Below the pieces are notes generated by a model. That model was given only the letters and a program-made list of their open reading frames with translations, was not told the DNA's origin and did no database searches. Source: Chloroflexota bacterium (lineage in GTDB: Bacteria; Chloroflexota; Limnocylindria; Limnocylindrales; CSP1-4). From it: a stretch of 64,000 nucleotides of DNA. A program made the position numbers and the translations under genes. Shown in pieces: positions 36,961 to 47,895 of this stretch. The DNA lies in NCBI GenBank assembly GCA_019637815.1, contig JAHBUZ010000017.1, positions 1 to 64,000 of the forward strand, written 5' to 3'. Numbering within the stretch: position 1 is the first letter of the stretch; each line of letters begins with the position of its first letter.

Positions 36961-37001
36961 GGGCGCGCTGTCCGAGGCTCCCACGAGCTGTGGGAGGACG
37001 C

Positions 37002-37034
37002 GGTAAGGGCGTGGTAAGCCCTGCCCGCTACGAT
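37002..37034 (+). promoter_or_regulatory. Leaderless Uma2 promoter with 11-bp direct repeats, copy 2
   Basis: GGTAAG at 37002 and 37013, 10 bp, TACGAT (37029-37034), 6 bp, ATG 37041. Base-for-base the same layout as the copy at 36403-36435. Confidence 0.6.
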
Positions 37035-37040
37035 GCGCCC

Positions 37041-37559
37041 ATGCGAACGACGTTCGTGATGGACCCGCCACCCATCGTCGAGGACTGGCTCGCGCAGCGA
37101 CGTGCGCTCGGCCAGGACCGCTACGACGAGGTCTGGGAGGGCGAGTACCACGTGTCACCAGGACCCACCGACCGGCATGGCGATGTCGACTACCAGGTGG
37201 TCGGCATCCTCGGTCCACAAGCCCGTGCGGCCAGCCTCCACGGGCGCACAGCAGGCAATATCGGGAGGCCAGGCGACTTCCGCGTGCCGGACCAGCTGTA
37301 CGTTCGGGACCGCGGGGGCGGCCTGTGGCATACGACCGCTGTCATCGTGGTGGAGGTCCTCTCCCCCGGTGATGAGTCCCGCCACAAGCTCGGCTTCTAC
37401 TTCCGCGCAGGCGTGGAGGAGGTGCTGCTGGTCGACCCGGATCAGCGGACCGTCGAGTGGCTCATGCGAGGGCGGGACGGCTTCGAACCTGCTGACGGGA
37501 GCGCGATCCTGGACATCTCGAGCGTCGACCTGGCCGCCGCGATCGACTGGCCGATATAG
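37041..37559 (+). CDS. Uma2-family PD-(D/E)xK endonuclease, array copy 2
   Basis: 172 aa. D84 (RVPDQLY), E105 (IVVEVLSP) and K116 (RHKLGFYF) keep the catalytic set. Begins with the same 36 residues as copy 1, then switches to a different middle (HVSPGPTDRHGDVDYQVVG, then RDRGGGLWHTTA), then returns to an almost identical C-terminus. Its last 118 bp overlap the 3' end of the convergent secreted-protein gene. Confidence 0.85.
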   Translation: MRTTFVMDPPPIVEDWLAQRRALGQDRYDEVWEGEYHVSPGPTDRHGDVDYQVVGILGPQARAASLHGRTAGNIGRPGDFRVPDQLYVRDRGGGLWHTTAVIVVEVLSPGDESRHKLGFYFRAGVEEVLLVDPDQRTVEWLMRGRDGFEPADGSAILDISSVDLAAAIDWPI

Positions 37560-39718
37560 GTCCGGGACACATCATCGGGGACGGGCCGATCGCTCGAGAG
37601 CCCGGCACGCCACCGAGGGATCGGGTTCCCGCTGCATCCGCTGACGGTCAGGATGGCCGCCGCGGGTCCGATCGCCACGACCGTGGCACACCGGCCGTCA
37701 CCGTACCCGTTGACTGGGATCTCGGCCCGCCAGCTCGCGCCGCCATCCCGGCTGGAGGCGACCCAGGGAGCCGCTTCGAGCCCTCGCGCTCCGTAGCGGA
37801 TCGAGCCGGCCACGACCACGGTCTCGTCACGCACGGTCACCCCGTCGAGCCGCAGGCCCACGGAGCCATCGAGGGTCCTGGTCCAGGAAGCACCGTCGTC
37901 CGAGGAGACCCAGACCTCGATGGGCGCGATCACCGAGCGCCCGAACGCCGCGACGACCCTCCCCGTGGACGTCTCACCGATGGACATCGTCGCGGCCCGA
38001 CCGACCGGTAGCGCCGCCAGGGTCGTCCAGCGACGCCCGTCCGGGGAACCGACCAGCAGGTCGGGGAGCGCCGGATCATCGGGTCGCGCGACACCCAGCA
38101 GCCGGGATGCACCAGCGGACACCGCCACGAGCGACGTCCCGTCCGGCGTCCTCGGCACGATCCCGGTCCACGTCCGCCCGTCGGTGCTCGACCACGCGAA
38201 GCCACCGGTCGTCCCGTCCCCGTCCGCGAGCGCGAACCATCGGTCGTCCGCCGCGACCAGCGAGCGCAGCACGAGGGATGTCGCGGGAGGCCGACCGGAC
38301 GCCGCCGTGACCGTGGCTGTGGCCCATCTGCGCGCATCCGAGCTGCGCCAGGCCGTGAACCGGTCACCGCCCAGGCCATCGGTGACGATCCCCGCCAGGA
38401 CCACGCGACCACCAGCCGTGGCGATCCGCGGCCCCCGGACGGCGTCGCGTCGGAGGGGTGCCGGGAGTCGAGCGTCGGTGGCGTCCCGCCAGCGCAGCCC
38501 GTCCCTCGATCGCGCGACACTCCACCCGCGCTCGTACGTCCGCTCGATGACGATGAAGCCCGTCCGAATGGCTGCGGGCAGTGACGGCGTGACCGGTCGG
38601 TCGCGACGGAACGACTCCACCGCCACCAGCCAAGCCAACGGGTCCGGCGGCGCAGGCAGCGGCTCCGAGACCGACGCCACGGTGAGGGTGCCGTCGGCCG
38701 TCTCGTCACCGTCCGCAGCGGTCCGACACGCGACCGTGGCCGCCAGGATCCGGTCCTCGCCCTGGACATCCACCGTGCCGACCACCGTCCCACCGACGGC
38801 CACCGACCACGACGTGCGATCCGGGACGGCCGCGAGGATGCCCGCGGGTCCCACCGTCGCGATGGAGCCGGCGAGCGGGAGCGTGCCCCACGCGTCCACG
38901 AGCTGGACCGCCTGGTGCGCACGGCAACCGGTCGCCTGGACGTCCAGCCGGACCGTGACCGTCGGCACGGGTGCCGATCCCGGCCCAGCCGGGTCGAGCA
39001 GCCGCGTCAGCTCATCGATGCCGAGGTTCGGTCCATCTCGGAGCCCCGTGATGTGCGCCTCACCCGTCGGGACCACCGCCGCTTGCGGGATCCAGCCCTC
39101 CGCGGCGGTGAGCCGCGAGACCGGCTGGGAGCGCAGTCCGTCCTCCAGATCCTGGGTCGTCGACACCTGCAGCCACTCACCCTCGCCGAACGTGCGCACA
39201 AGGGTGAAGCCGATGACGACCACCGGGGACTCGATGTCGCGTATCGAGGCGATGAGACGGCGCGCCGGACGCAGCCGGACGGTCACGTCCGCGGTGTAGC
39301 TGCACGGATCACCCGCACAGTCCTCCATCGGCGTCCAGGTGAAGCCGAGCCGCTGTCCGTAGCCAACATCGCCGCCGCTCCGCCTCCCGTACTCGACACC
39401 GACACCCGTCACGAGCGACGCTGGTCCGGGGCCAAGGACCGGGTTCACCGGGGGCGGGGTGATGGTCACTCGGAGCCGCAGGCGGTCGCCCTGACGCGTC
39501 GGTTCGGCCGTCCAACTCCCGGGCTCGGCAATCCCGCTGCCTCCCTCGCCCGTGTCGGCGTCCACGTCGTCGCCGAACATGCGCCACGACGGCTCGTAGC
39601 CGCCGATGTGGACCTGGAGGTCCGCGATGGATGGCGTGGCCGCCACGATCGGCATCGGCGTGGCGGCCATGGCCATGCAGAGGGCCACGGTGGGTACGGT
39701 CCACCATCGGCGCCTCAT
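37442..39718 (-). CDS. Secreted Asp-box/BNR-type beta-propeller protein
   Basis: 758 aa. Signal peptide MRRRWWTVPTVALCMAMAATP... with cleavage near residue 25. An N-terminal beta-sandwich region (to about 330) is followed by a propeller with several Asp-box turns: SRDGLRWRDA, SSDARRWATA, SSTDGRTWTG, SSDDGASWTRT and SSRDGGASWRAE. Such repeats occur in sialidases and sortilin-like proteins; no catalytic residues are identifiable, so it may bind glycans or proteins. Its last ~40 codons are antisense to Uma2 copy 2, so the native 3' end was probably replaced when the Uma2 array entered. Confidence 0.75.
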   Translation of the reverse strand: MRRRWWTVPTVALCMAMAATPMPIVAATPSIADLQVHIGGYEPSWRMFGDDVDADTGEGGSGIAEPGSWTAEPTRQGDRLRLRVTITPPPVNPVLGPGPASLVTGVGVEYGRRSGGDVGYGQRLGFTWTPMEDCAGDPCSYTADVTVRLRPARRLIASIRDIESPVVVIGFTLVRTFGEGEWLQVSTTQDLEDGLRSQPVSRLTAAEGWIPQAAVVPTGEAHITGLRDGPNLGIDELTRLLDPAGPGSAPVPTVTVRLDVQATGCRAHQAVQLVDAWGTLPLAGSIATVGPAGILAAVPDRTSWSVAVGGTVVGTVDVQGEDRILAATVACRTAADGDETADGTLTVASVSEPLPAPPDPLAWLVAVESFRRDRPVTPSLPAAIRTGFIVIERTYERGWSVARSRDGLRWRDATDARLPAPLRRDAVRGPRIATAGGRVVLAGIVTDGLGGDRFTAWRSSDARRWATATVTAASGRPPATSLVLRSLVAADDRWFALADGDGTTGGFAWSSTDGRTWTGIVPRTPDGTSLVAVSAGASRLLGVARPDDPALPDLLVGSPDGRRWTTLAALPVGRAATMSIGETSTGRVVAAFGRSVIAPIEVWVSSDDGASWTRTLDGSVGLRLDGVTVRDETVVVAGSIRYGARGLEAAPWVASSRDGGASWRAEIPVNGYGDGRCATVVAIGPAAAILTVSGCSGNPIPRWRAGLSSDRPVPDDVSRTYIGQSIAAARSTLEMSRIALPSAGSKPSRPRMSHSTVR

Positions 39719-40124
39719 GCTGGGACCCCCCGGTCGGGCAGGTGCCCGCCATCCTCGCCGCTCATCGGGGACCCGGACGCGCACCGCGTGGGATCGTTAC
39801 AGCGCGGTCCTTCGCGTCCGGTGGCGAGGGGACGCAGGGCGCACCTGGGGAGGTTGCGTATCCGTGGGGGATGTGCATGCTCGCGCAGCGCCCTGCACGT
39901 ACCACCATAACGACTGGTCTAGAAATGCGCACGCGGCGGGCACGCGCGCATCCGATGGTCCCTGTCGTGGGTAGCCCGCTCGGGTCGGCGCCGCTCCGCG
40001 CCCGCGGGACCACGATCGCCGGTGCACGATGCTGGGCAGCAGGGCCGGTAGGGGCCGACGGTCCCGGTCCACCCGGTACCTCGGTTTCGAGTGGCGGTCT
40101 GGTGAGCGCGTGTACGGTCCGGGC
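39719..40124. other. Intergenic region, no gene supported
   Basis: About 400 bp between the divergent secreted protein and a small plus-strand gene. It contains a short A+T-richer stretch (ACCATAACGACTGGTCTAGA, near 39900-39920), the least G+C-rich part nearby. I find no convincing open frame or hairpin. Confidence 0.4.
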
Positions 40125-40328
40125 ATGTCCGTCGAGCAAGCGTCCGCCGTGACCATCGAGCTCCAGGGTGGCCCCCAGGACGGCGACCAGCTGACCGTGG
40201 AGGGGCTCATCCCGCCCGAGCGCCTGGCACAGCAGGACCAGGAACGCGGCTCCTATCGACGGCTGCGCGAGACCGGCCGACGCGCCTGGCTGTATCGCTG
40301 GGTGCCGCGGAGGGCCGGCCACCTCTGA
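40125..40328 (+). CDS. Small hypothetical protein (67 aa)
   Basis: 67 aa: a strand with ELQGGPQDGDQLTVEG, then PPERLAQQ and a C-terminal YRRLRETGRRAWLYRWVP. The GGPxDG and YRW..P pattern is common in short actinobacterial and Chloroflexota proteins of unknown function. Start ATG 40125 is six bases after TACGGT, the same spacing as at the Uma2 genes, so a leaderless transcript is likely; upstream in-frame ATG 40029 lacks support. Confidence 0.55.
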   Translation: MSVEQASAVTIELQGGPQDGDQLTVEGLIPPERLAQQDQERGSYRRLRETGRRAWLYRWVPRRAGHL

Positions 40329-40441
40329 CGATCCGCTCGCACGAGCACGACCGCGCGAGGACGACCCTCGGCCACGCACCCGGTCCGTGGATCCCGCGAG
40401 GAGCGTCGTCGTCCGGTACCCTCCGAGGAGGAGGCACGACC

Positions 40442-40783
40442 GTGCATGAGCTGTCGTTGTGCATGCGGATCTCGGGCATCGTCGATCGCGCCGCGGAGGG
40501 GCGACCGGTGGCCGTGGTCCACCTCCAGGTGGGTCAGCTGCGGCAGGTGGTCCCCGAGACGCTCCGCTCCTGCTGGCGCCTCGTCGCGGAGGGGACGCCG
40601 CTCGCGGGTTCCGTGCTGGACGTGGAATCCGTGCCGGTGGCCGCGACCTGCCGCGACTGCGGCCACGTCACGACCATCGAGCAGGCGCTCATCCTGGTGT
40701 GCGCCGGATGCGACGGCACGGCGCTCGACATCACCACGGGTGAGGAGCTCCTCCTCACCGCGCTCGACCTCGCGGAGGTGTGA
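40442..40783 (+). CDS. hypA: Hydrogenase/urease nickel incorporation protein HypA
   Basis: 113 aa, the normal HypA length. The invariant N-terminal Met-His-Glu (nickel site) is encoded GTG-CAT-GAG, fixing the start; GGAGGAGG lies about 8 nt upstream. Two CxxC pairs (C70/C73 and C87/C90) form the zinc site. HypA hands Ni(II) to the hydrogenase large subunit or to UreE with HypB. The HypB gene follows after one base. No hydrogenase, urease or other hyp genes are in the window, so the client enzyme must be encoded elsewhere. Confidence 0.92.
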   Translation: MHELSLCMRISGIVDRAAEGRPVAVVHLQVGQLRQVVPETLRSCWRLVAEGTPLAGSVLDVESVPVAATCRDCGHVTTIEQALILVCAGCDGTALDITTGEELLLTALDLAEV

Positions 40784-40784
40784 C

Positions 40785-41576
40785 ATGGGTCGATTCCATC
40801 GACACGAGGACGGCACGGAGCACACGCACACCGACCACGAGCACCCGCACGACGGCGGGGACCACTCCGGGTATGCCACCGGCCCGGAGCGTATCGCCGT
40901 CCTGGAGCGGATCTTCGACGAGAACGACCGGCAAGCCGCGCGCAACCGCCAGCGCCTGGACGCGGCGCACGTGGTCGCCATCAACCTCATGTCCTCGCCG
41001 GGTGCCGGCAAGACGGCGATCCTGGAGCGGACCTTCGCCCGGCTGGACGCCGGTCGGATCGGGGTCATCGAGGGCGATATCGAGACCTCCATCGACGCGG
41101 ACCGCCTGGCCGCCGCGGGCGCCCGGGTCTCGCTCCTCAACACCGCGAACGGGTTCGGCGGCGAGTGCCACCTGGACGCGCCCATGGTCGCCAACGCCCT
41201 GGACCGGCTGGACCTCGACGGCCTGGACATGGTGTTCGTGGAGAACGTGGGCAACCTGGTGTGCCCCGCCGAGTTCGACGTGGGCGCCCACCACAGCGCG
41301 ATGGTCGCCTCCGTCACCGAGGGCGAGGAGAAGCCGCTCAAGTACCCGGTCATGTTCCGGGCGTCGGAGGTCGTGCTGGTCAACAAGGTGGACCTGCTGC
41401 CCTACCTCGACTTCGACCTCGCGCTGTTCGAGCGCAACCTGGCCCAGGTCAACCCGGCCGCCACGGTCATCCGGCTGAGCGCACGCACCGGCGAGGGGCT
41501 CGACGCCTGGCTGGACTGGATCCGGAGCCGGATCACGGTGACGAGCGAACTGAACACACGTTCCACGTTCGCTTGA
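40785..41576 (+). CDS. hypB: Nickel-insertion GTPase HypB
   Basis: 263 aa. His-rich N-terminus (HRHEDGTEHTHTDHEHPHD) for nickel storage, Walker A SSPGAGKT (70-77), GDIETSIDADR switch region, GGECHLD with the C128-H129 metal site at the dimer interface, NLVCPAEFD, and the NKVDLLPY G4-like motif. It supplies energy and nickel for metallocentre maturation with HypA. The ATG lies 1 bp after the hypA stop. Confidence 0.93.
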   Translation: MGRFHRHEDGTEHTHTDHEHPHDGGDHSGYATGPERIAVLERIFDENDRQAARNRQRLDAAHVVAINLMSSPGAGKTAILERTFARLDAGRIGVIEGDIETSIDADRLAAAGARVSLLNTANGFGGECHLDAPMVANALDRLDLDGLDMVFVENVGNLVCPAEFDVGAHHSAMVASVTEGEEKPLKYPVMFRASEVVLVNKVDLLPYLDFDLALFERNLAQVNPAATVIRLSARTGEGLDAWLDWIRSRITVTSELNTRSTFA

Positions 41577-41602
41577 TTCCTCGGCGGACGGTATCTGACG
41601 AT
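41573..41602 (+). promoter_or_regulatory. Possible leaderless promoter after hypB
   Basis: TTGATT (41573-41578), 18 bp, GACGAT (41597-41602), then six bases to ATG 41609. The hexamers overlap the last codon of hypB. The sequence CCTCGGCGGAC occurs here and again 40 bp downstream as a direct repeat. Confidence 0.4.
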
Positions 41603-41608
41603 AGGCGA

Positions 41609-41731
41609 ATGACTTCGCGTGATCCCTCGGCGGACCTGTACCTCGAGCACTCGCTGTCACGCGAGATCGAGGAACGGCTCGACGCCTGGACGGCCCCGGT
41701 CGCGGCAGACCCACACGACCACCCGACCTGA
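41609..41731 (+). CDS. Possible 40-aa protein
   Basis: Encodes MTSRDPSADLYLEHSLSREI and on to PHDHPT, an acidic helix with a Trp and a His-rich end. No ribosome site, but the ATG has the 6-bp spacing to a -10-like element seen at leaderless genes. The His/Asp-rich C-terminus next to hypAB is suggestive only. Could be non-coding. Confidence 0.35.
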   Translation: MTSRDPSADLYLEHSLSREIEERLDAWTAPVAADPHDHPT

Positions 41732-41864
41732 CCAAACTCAAGCCAGTCACCGAGGCCGGCATCGGGAGGTCAGACCTTCCCTCCCTAGGCCTACCGTGCG
41801 GGGTTGCCGCCAGCCTCGCGAATGCCGCAAGATGAGAGCCTGCCTAGGAGGAGGTTCTACCGGT

Positions 41865-42326
41865 ATGAGACGAAGGGTACTGTCGATGGCATGCGCCATG
41901 GCACTGGCTAGCACCCTGACCTTGGGAGCTGCACCGACTTCTGCGGCCGGCTCCTACCAAGTGACGGTCCGGAAGAACGTCTGCACGACCTCGGGCGGGA
42001 AGTTCGGCTACGGCAAGGTGGCCCTCAAGCTGCGCGGATACGAGCACGGATCGACCCCCGTGAACTACATGAGGGCCCGGGGTGAACTCCAGCGATGGGA
42101 CGGCTCCAAGTGGAAAGTCGTAGCCCGGAGCGCGTGGATGACCAGCAAGTCGTTCCCGGCGAACAGCGATTCCTACTACGTAACGTTCGGCCGTACGGGC
42201 TGGCACATCGGCCCTGCGGCGCGTAACTACTACCACCGCGTCCGTGGGGTCGTGCAGTTCTGGGACAAGCGGTCCGGACCCGACAAGCTGGTGCGGACGA
42301 TCCGCAAGGTCAGCAAGTCCTGCTAA
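41865..42326 (+). CDS. Small secreted protein of unknown function
   Basis: 153 aa. Signal peptide MRRRVLSMACAMALASTLTLG..., cleavage near TSAAG (residues 25-29). The mature domain is beta-rich and basic (YQVTVRKNVCTTSGGKFGYGKVALKLRG; ELQRWDGSKWKVVARS; VRGVVQFWDKRSGPDKLVRTI), with one N-terminal and one C-terminal cysteine, matching the layout of the protein at 30901-31479. AGGAGGAGG (from 41846) precedes ATG 41865 by about 10 nt. Lower G+C than its neighbours. Confidence 0.72.
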   Translation: MRRRVLSMACAMALASTLTLGAAPTSAAGSYQVTVRKNVCTTSGGKFGYGKVALKLRGYEHGSTPVNYMRARGELQRWDGSKWKVVARSAWMTSKSFPANSDSYYVTFGRTGWHIGPAARNYYHRVRGVVQFWDKRSGPDKLVRTIRKVSKSC

Positions 42327-42630
42327 GAGATCACCCGCTGTGCAGTCGGCCCGGGGACCGATCGGTCATGACCAAGCCACGTCGTGGTACCTGATGGTGG
42401 CCCGGGACGCTCTGGGTCGGGCCTAAGGGCCTTCCGTTCCGGTGTCCGGGAAGCGCGGCCCGCTCTCAGGGCGCCCGCCTGCCTCTGACCGGGTCCATAG
42501 TGACTCCTGTCCGGGCAGGAGCTGTGGACTCACGAACCGCACCTCCTCGCGGAACTGCTCATGGCGAGCTGAACGATGCGTGTCGTCCTCGGAGGGCGAT
42601 GCGGGACCCTGCTACACCACTTGACGGTAG
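42327..42630. other. Intergenic region, no gene supported
   Basis: About 300 bp with several short GC-rich inverted repeats, for example CTCCTG-N6-CAGGAG at 42504-42521, which could act as weak terminators for the secreted-protein gene. No supported open frame. Confidence 0.4.
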
Positions 42631-42966
42631 GTGACCGGCGGCTCAGGTGGTACGCACCATGTCGAAGGGGCCCTCCCGGATACCCGGAAGGGCCGTATTC
42701 GTGCTCAGGAAGCTGGCTGGCGAGGAAGGATCGCCGCGATCCTTGGGATACCCGTCCCACTGGCGGCGGTCGTCGGCACCGTGGTCGCTGGCGTGGTCGT
42801 CATGGCCTACCTGCAGGGCCGAGACAAGGGGCGAGCCGAAGACCAGGCGAACAGTCAGCCCGGAGACACAGGCGCAAGCGGTGAGGCCGCGTCGTGGCAC
42901 CTGACGGCGGCTCCAGGATGCTCCGAGAGGTGCTCGGGAGCGCGGCCTCGGCGCCAGGGTACCTGA
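42631..42966 (+). CDS. Possible single-pass membrane protein read across the island end
   Basis: Frame from GTG 42631; the convincing part is residues ~48-82 (GRIAAILGIPVPLAAVVGTV followed by AGVVVMAYLQGRDKGRAEDQ), a single transmembrane helix with a charged tail. The N-terminal codons run through the 35-bp attachment repeat, so the true start is unclear and the original 5' end may have been lost on integration. Confidence 0.3.
   Translation: MTGGSGGTHHVEGALPDTRKGRIRAQEAGWRGRIAAILGIPVPLAAVVGTVVAGVVVMAYLQGRDKGRAEDQANSQPGDTGASGEAASWHLTAAPGCSERCSGARPRRQGT
42697..42731. repeat. Distal attachment-type direct repeat (attL-like)
   Basis: 35 bp identical to 44355-44389. It includes the last 18 nt of tRNA-Gln (CCA end included) but not the rest of the gene. 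Flanking it on the left (42667-42696) is a second, diverged copy of the tRNA terminator hairpin. This is the footprint expected for integration into the 3' end of a tRNA gene. Confidence 0.85.
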
Positions 42967-42971
42967 GGACT

Positions 42972-42987
42972 CTTACCGGCGGCTTAT
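42972..42987 (-). promoter_or_regulatory. Solitary 11-bp direct repeat box (minus strand)
   Basis: On the minus strand ATAAG-CCGCCG-GTAAG, then 10 bp to TACCCT, the same geometry as the Uma2 promoters. No gene with a start codon at the expected distance follows, so it may be a decayed promoter. Confidence 0.35.
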
Positions 42988-43024
42988 ACGCTGCCTGCTC
43001 ATCGGCGGAGCTTCGGGGTCGAGG

Positions 43025-43879
43025 CTAGCGCCTGCCGGTCAGCTTGAGCGTCCAGGGGCAGCTCGAGATGACCTTGAGGTGGTTCCGGCCTGCGCCCACG
43101 TCGTAGGTCACGTCGGCGTTCCTCGTGAGGGTGCGTCGCCCGGAGAAGAACAGATCGAACTCGTCGATGGACTCGCGGCTGGACCCTGAACCGAAGTACA
43201 CACCGGTCACGCAGCCGATGGAGTGGGTCGCGCGAACGGTGAAGCGAGCCCTGACGTCGTCGGCTGCTGGCAGCCGGATGAAACGGTCGTCGGCGCCGCT
43301 ACCCCGATACGTCCGCGTCCAAGGCGGGAGAACGCATCCGATGTCGTCGATGTCCGCCCATTCGGCGCCCTCTTCGTCGGTCTCGATGACGAAACGGGCG
43401 ACCTTGCCTGCGCCGAGCGCCTTGGTCCGGCGCAGCGTCACGTGGTCGACGAAATCCTCCTCGCCATCCTCGATGTCCACTTCGACCTCCAGTCCGTTCG
43501 GACAACCCTTGTCCGCTCGCACTGCCAGGCCCCAGCATCTGGTGGCCGAGGCCGAGCATTCGTACTCGCCGTCGGAGAGCCACCGCCACGACAGGTTGGC
43601 GTTCTCCCTCTCCCACACTGGCGATGCAGTAGGCATGGCGGACGGAGTCGGTTCCGGCGCGAGATCGCTCCGAGTGCAAGCATCCACGACCAGCAGCACT
43701 CGGACGGTGCGGTCCAGGATGCCGCGGACGAGCGGTGCAGACGTCATCGGTGCGTCTGTACCGGAGATGAAGACGCATAGCACGCGTACCGGCGACGGGC
43801 TTGGTCGCGCCTCCTGCGCCGCCGCCGCGGGCACGACCATCATCCCCGCTAGCAGGATCGCCACTGCCAGTCGTCGCAT
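43025..43879 (-). CDS. Secreted protein of unknown function (island cargo)
   Basis: 284 aa. Signal peptide MRRLAVAILLAGMMVVPAAAAQ with cleavage after AAAA. A first segment (VRVLCVFISGTDAPM, RVLLVVDACTRSDL) and a Pro/Ser linker are followed by a beta-sandwich with paired cysteines (YECSASATRCWG, KGCPNG, DIGCVLPPW, IGCVTGVYFGSG, ISSCPWTLKL) and several acidic loops (DIEDGEEDFVDH). Likely an extracellular binding domain with disulfides. ATG 43879 has GAGGAG 6 nt upstream. The only complete gene between the attachment repeats. Confidence 0.72.
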   Translation of the reverse strand: MRRLAVAILLAGMMVVPAAAAQEARPSPSPVRVLCVFISGTDAPMTSAPLVRGILDRTVRVLLVVDACTRSDLAPEPTPSAMPTASPVWERENANLSWRWLSDGEYECSASATRCWGLAVRADKGCPNGLEVEVDIEDGEEDFVDHVTLRRTKALGAGKVARFVIETDEEGAEWADIDDIGCVLPPWTRTYRGSGADDRFIRLPAADDVRARFTVRATHSIGCVTGVYFGSGSSRESIDEFDLFFSGRRTLTRNADVTYDVGAGRNHLKVISSCPWTLKLTGRR

Positions 43880-44011
43880 CCCCACTCCTCTGCCGTGTGT
43901 CGTCGAGGCGTCATCCTAGCGAACCGCCATGGCTACCACCCAGTGACCGGCATCGTGGAGACAGACGCGCTCGTGGCTCATCGCCGCCGTACCCCGCCCG
44001 AGCGGGCGTAG

Positions 44012-44037
44012 GACCTGGACAGGTACCTGTCCAGGTC
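44012..44037. repeat. 26-bp perfect palindrome
   Basis: Every base from 44012 to 44037 pairs with its mirror; the centre is GGTACC and the arms contain ACCTGGACAG. A second small hairpin (CGCCCG-AG-CGGGCG) lies just to the left at 43995-44008. The palindrome ends 8 bp before the first codon of the recombinase fragment. It could be an operator or a recombinase/directionality-factor site. Confidence 0.85.
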
Positions 44038-44044
44038 GCGACCG

Positions 44045-44278
44045 ATGGCCACGGGGTCGGTGCCCACGCCGGCCTGGGCCGGGCTACCCCGGCAGTCGTT
44101 CCACCAGCTCCGGCACGGGTACGCGACCCTGATGCTGGAGGCGGGCGAGGAGCTGGCGAACGTGTCCAAGGTGCTCGGGCACTCGACGTTCGCCACGAGC
44201 GTGGACTTCTACGGCCACCTCACGCCGACCATCAGCCGCAAGGCGGCCGACCGGATGCGGGGCATCCTGGCGGGCTGA
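44045..44278 (+). pseudogene. Tyrosine recombinase (integrase), C-terminal fragment
   Basis: 77 aa carrying only the end of the catalytic domain: FHQLRHGYATLMLEAGEEL (the HxLRH box), VSKVLGHSTFATSVDFYGHL (LGH box and catalytic Tyr). The preceding GLPRQS matches normal integrases, but the frame stops at a TAG 33 bp upstream, so the N-terminal DNA-binding domain and first catalytic Arg are missing. Oriented toward the tRNA gene 94 bp away, as in tRNA-targeting islands. Not functional alone. Confidence 0.85.
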
Positions 44279-44325
44279 ATGGCGCCGCCCCAGGTGATAC
44301 GCGCGGTGGTACGCCACCATGACGA

Positions 44326-44353
44326 AGGCCCCTCCGGTCGCCCGGAAGGGCCT
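44326..44353 (-). terminator. Terminator-like hairpin downstream of tRNA-Gln
   Basis: 12-bp stem with one mismatch (AGGCCCCTCCGG, loop TCGC, matching arm) 19 bp after the tRNA 3' end on the minus strand, followed by a short TTCGTC. A diverged copy is found next to the distal repeat at 42667-42696. Confidence 0.6.
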
Positions 44354-44354
44354 C

Positions 44355-44389
44355 ATTCGTGCTCAGGAAGCTGGCTGGCGAGGAAGGAT
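44355..44389. repeat. Proximal attachment-type direct repeat (attR-like) overlapping tRNA-Gln
   Basis: 35 bp identical to 42697-42731; 18 bp of it (44372-44389) are the 3' end of the intact tRNA. The two repeats enclose about 1.6 kb with the integrase fragment. Confidence 0.85.
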
Positions 44390-44446
44390 TCGAACCTTCA
44401 ATCCCCTGATCCAGAGTCAGGTGCCTTACCGTTAGGCCACTCGCCA
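44372..44446 (-). tRNA. tRNA-Gln (anticodon CUG)
   Basis: 75 nt with encoded CCA. Acceptor TGGCGAG pairs with CTCGCCA, discriminator G. Anticodon stem CCTGA/TCAGG encloses the loop CTCTGGA, giving anticodon CTG for CAG codons. T-arm GAAGG-TTCGAAT-CCTTC. D-arm GGCC...AAGGC-like with the AACGG loop. It is the integration target of the adjacent island. Confidence 0.95.
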
Positions 44447-44553
44447 GCGGGGTCCGCCGTGGACGGATGAAGAGTCTACCGCGCACGGCGCGATGCGGCA
44501 TGCCGCATCGCGGTCGCGGCGACCAGGGTGGTGTCGTGTGGGAGGATGGCGAC

Positions 44554-47887
<3,334 letters not shown>

Positions 47888-47895
47888 CCCTCGCC

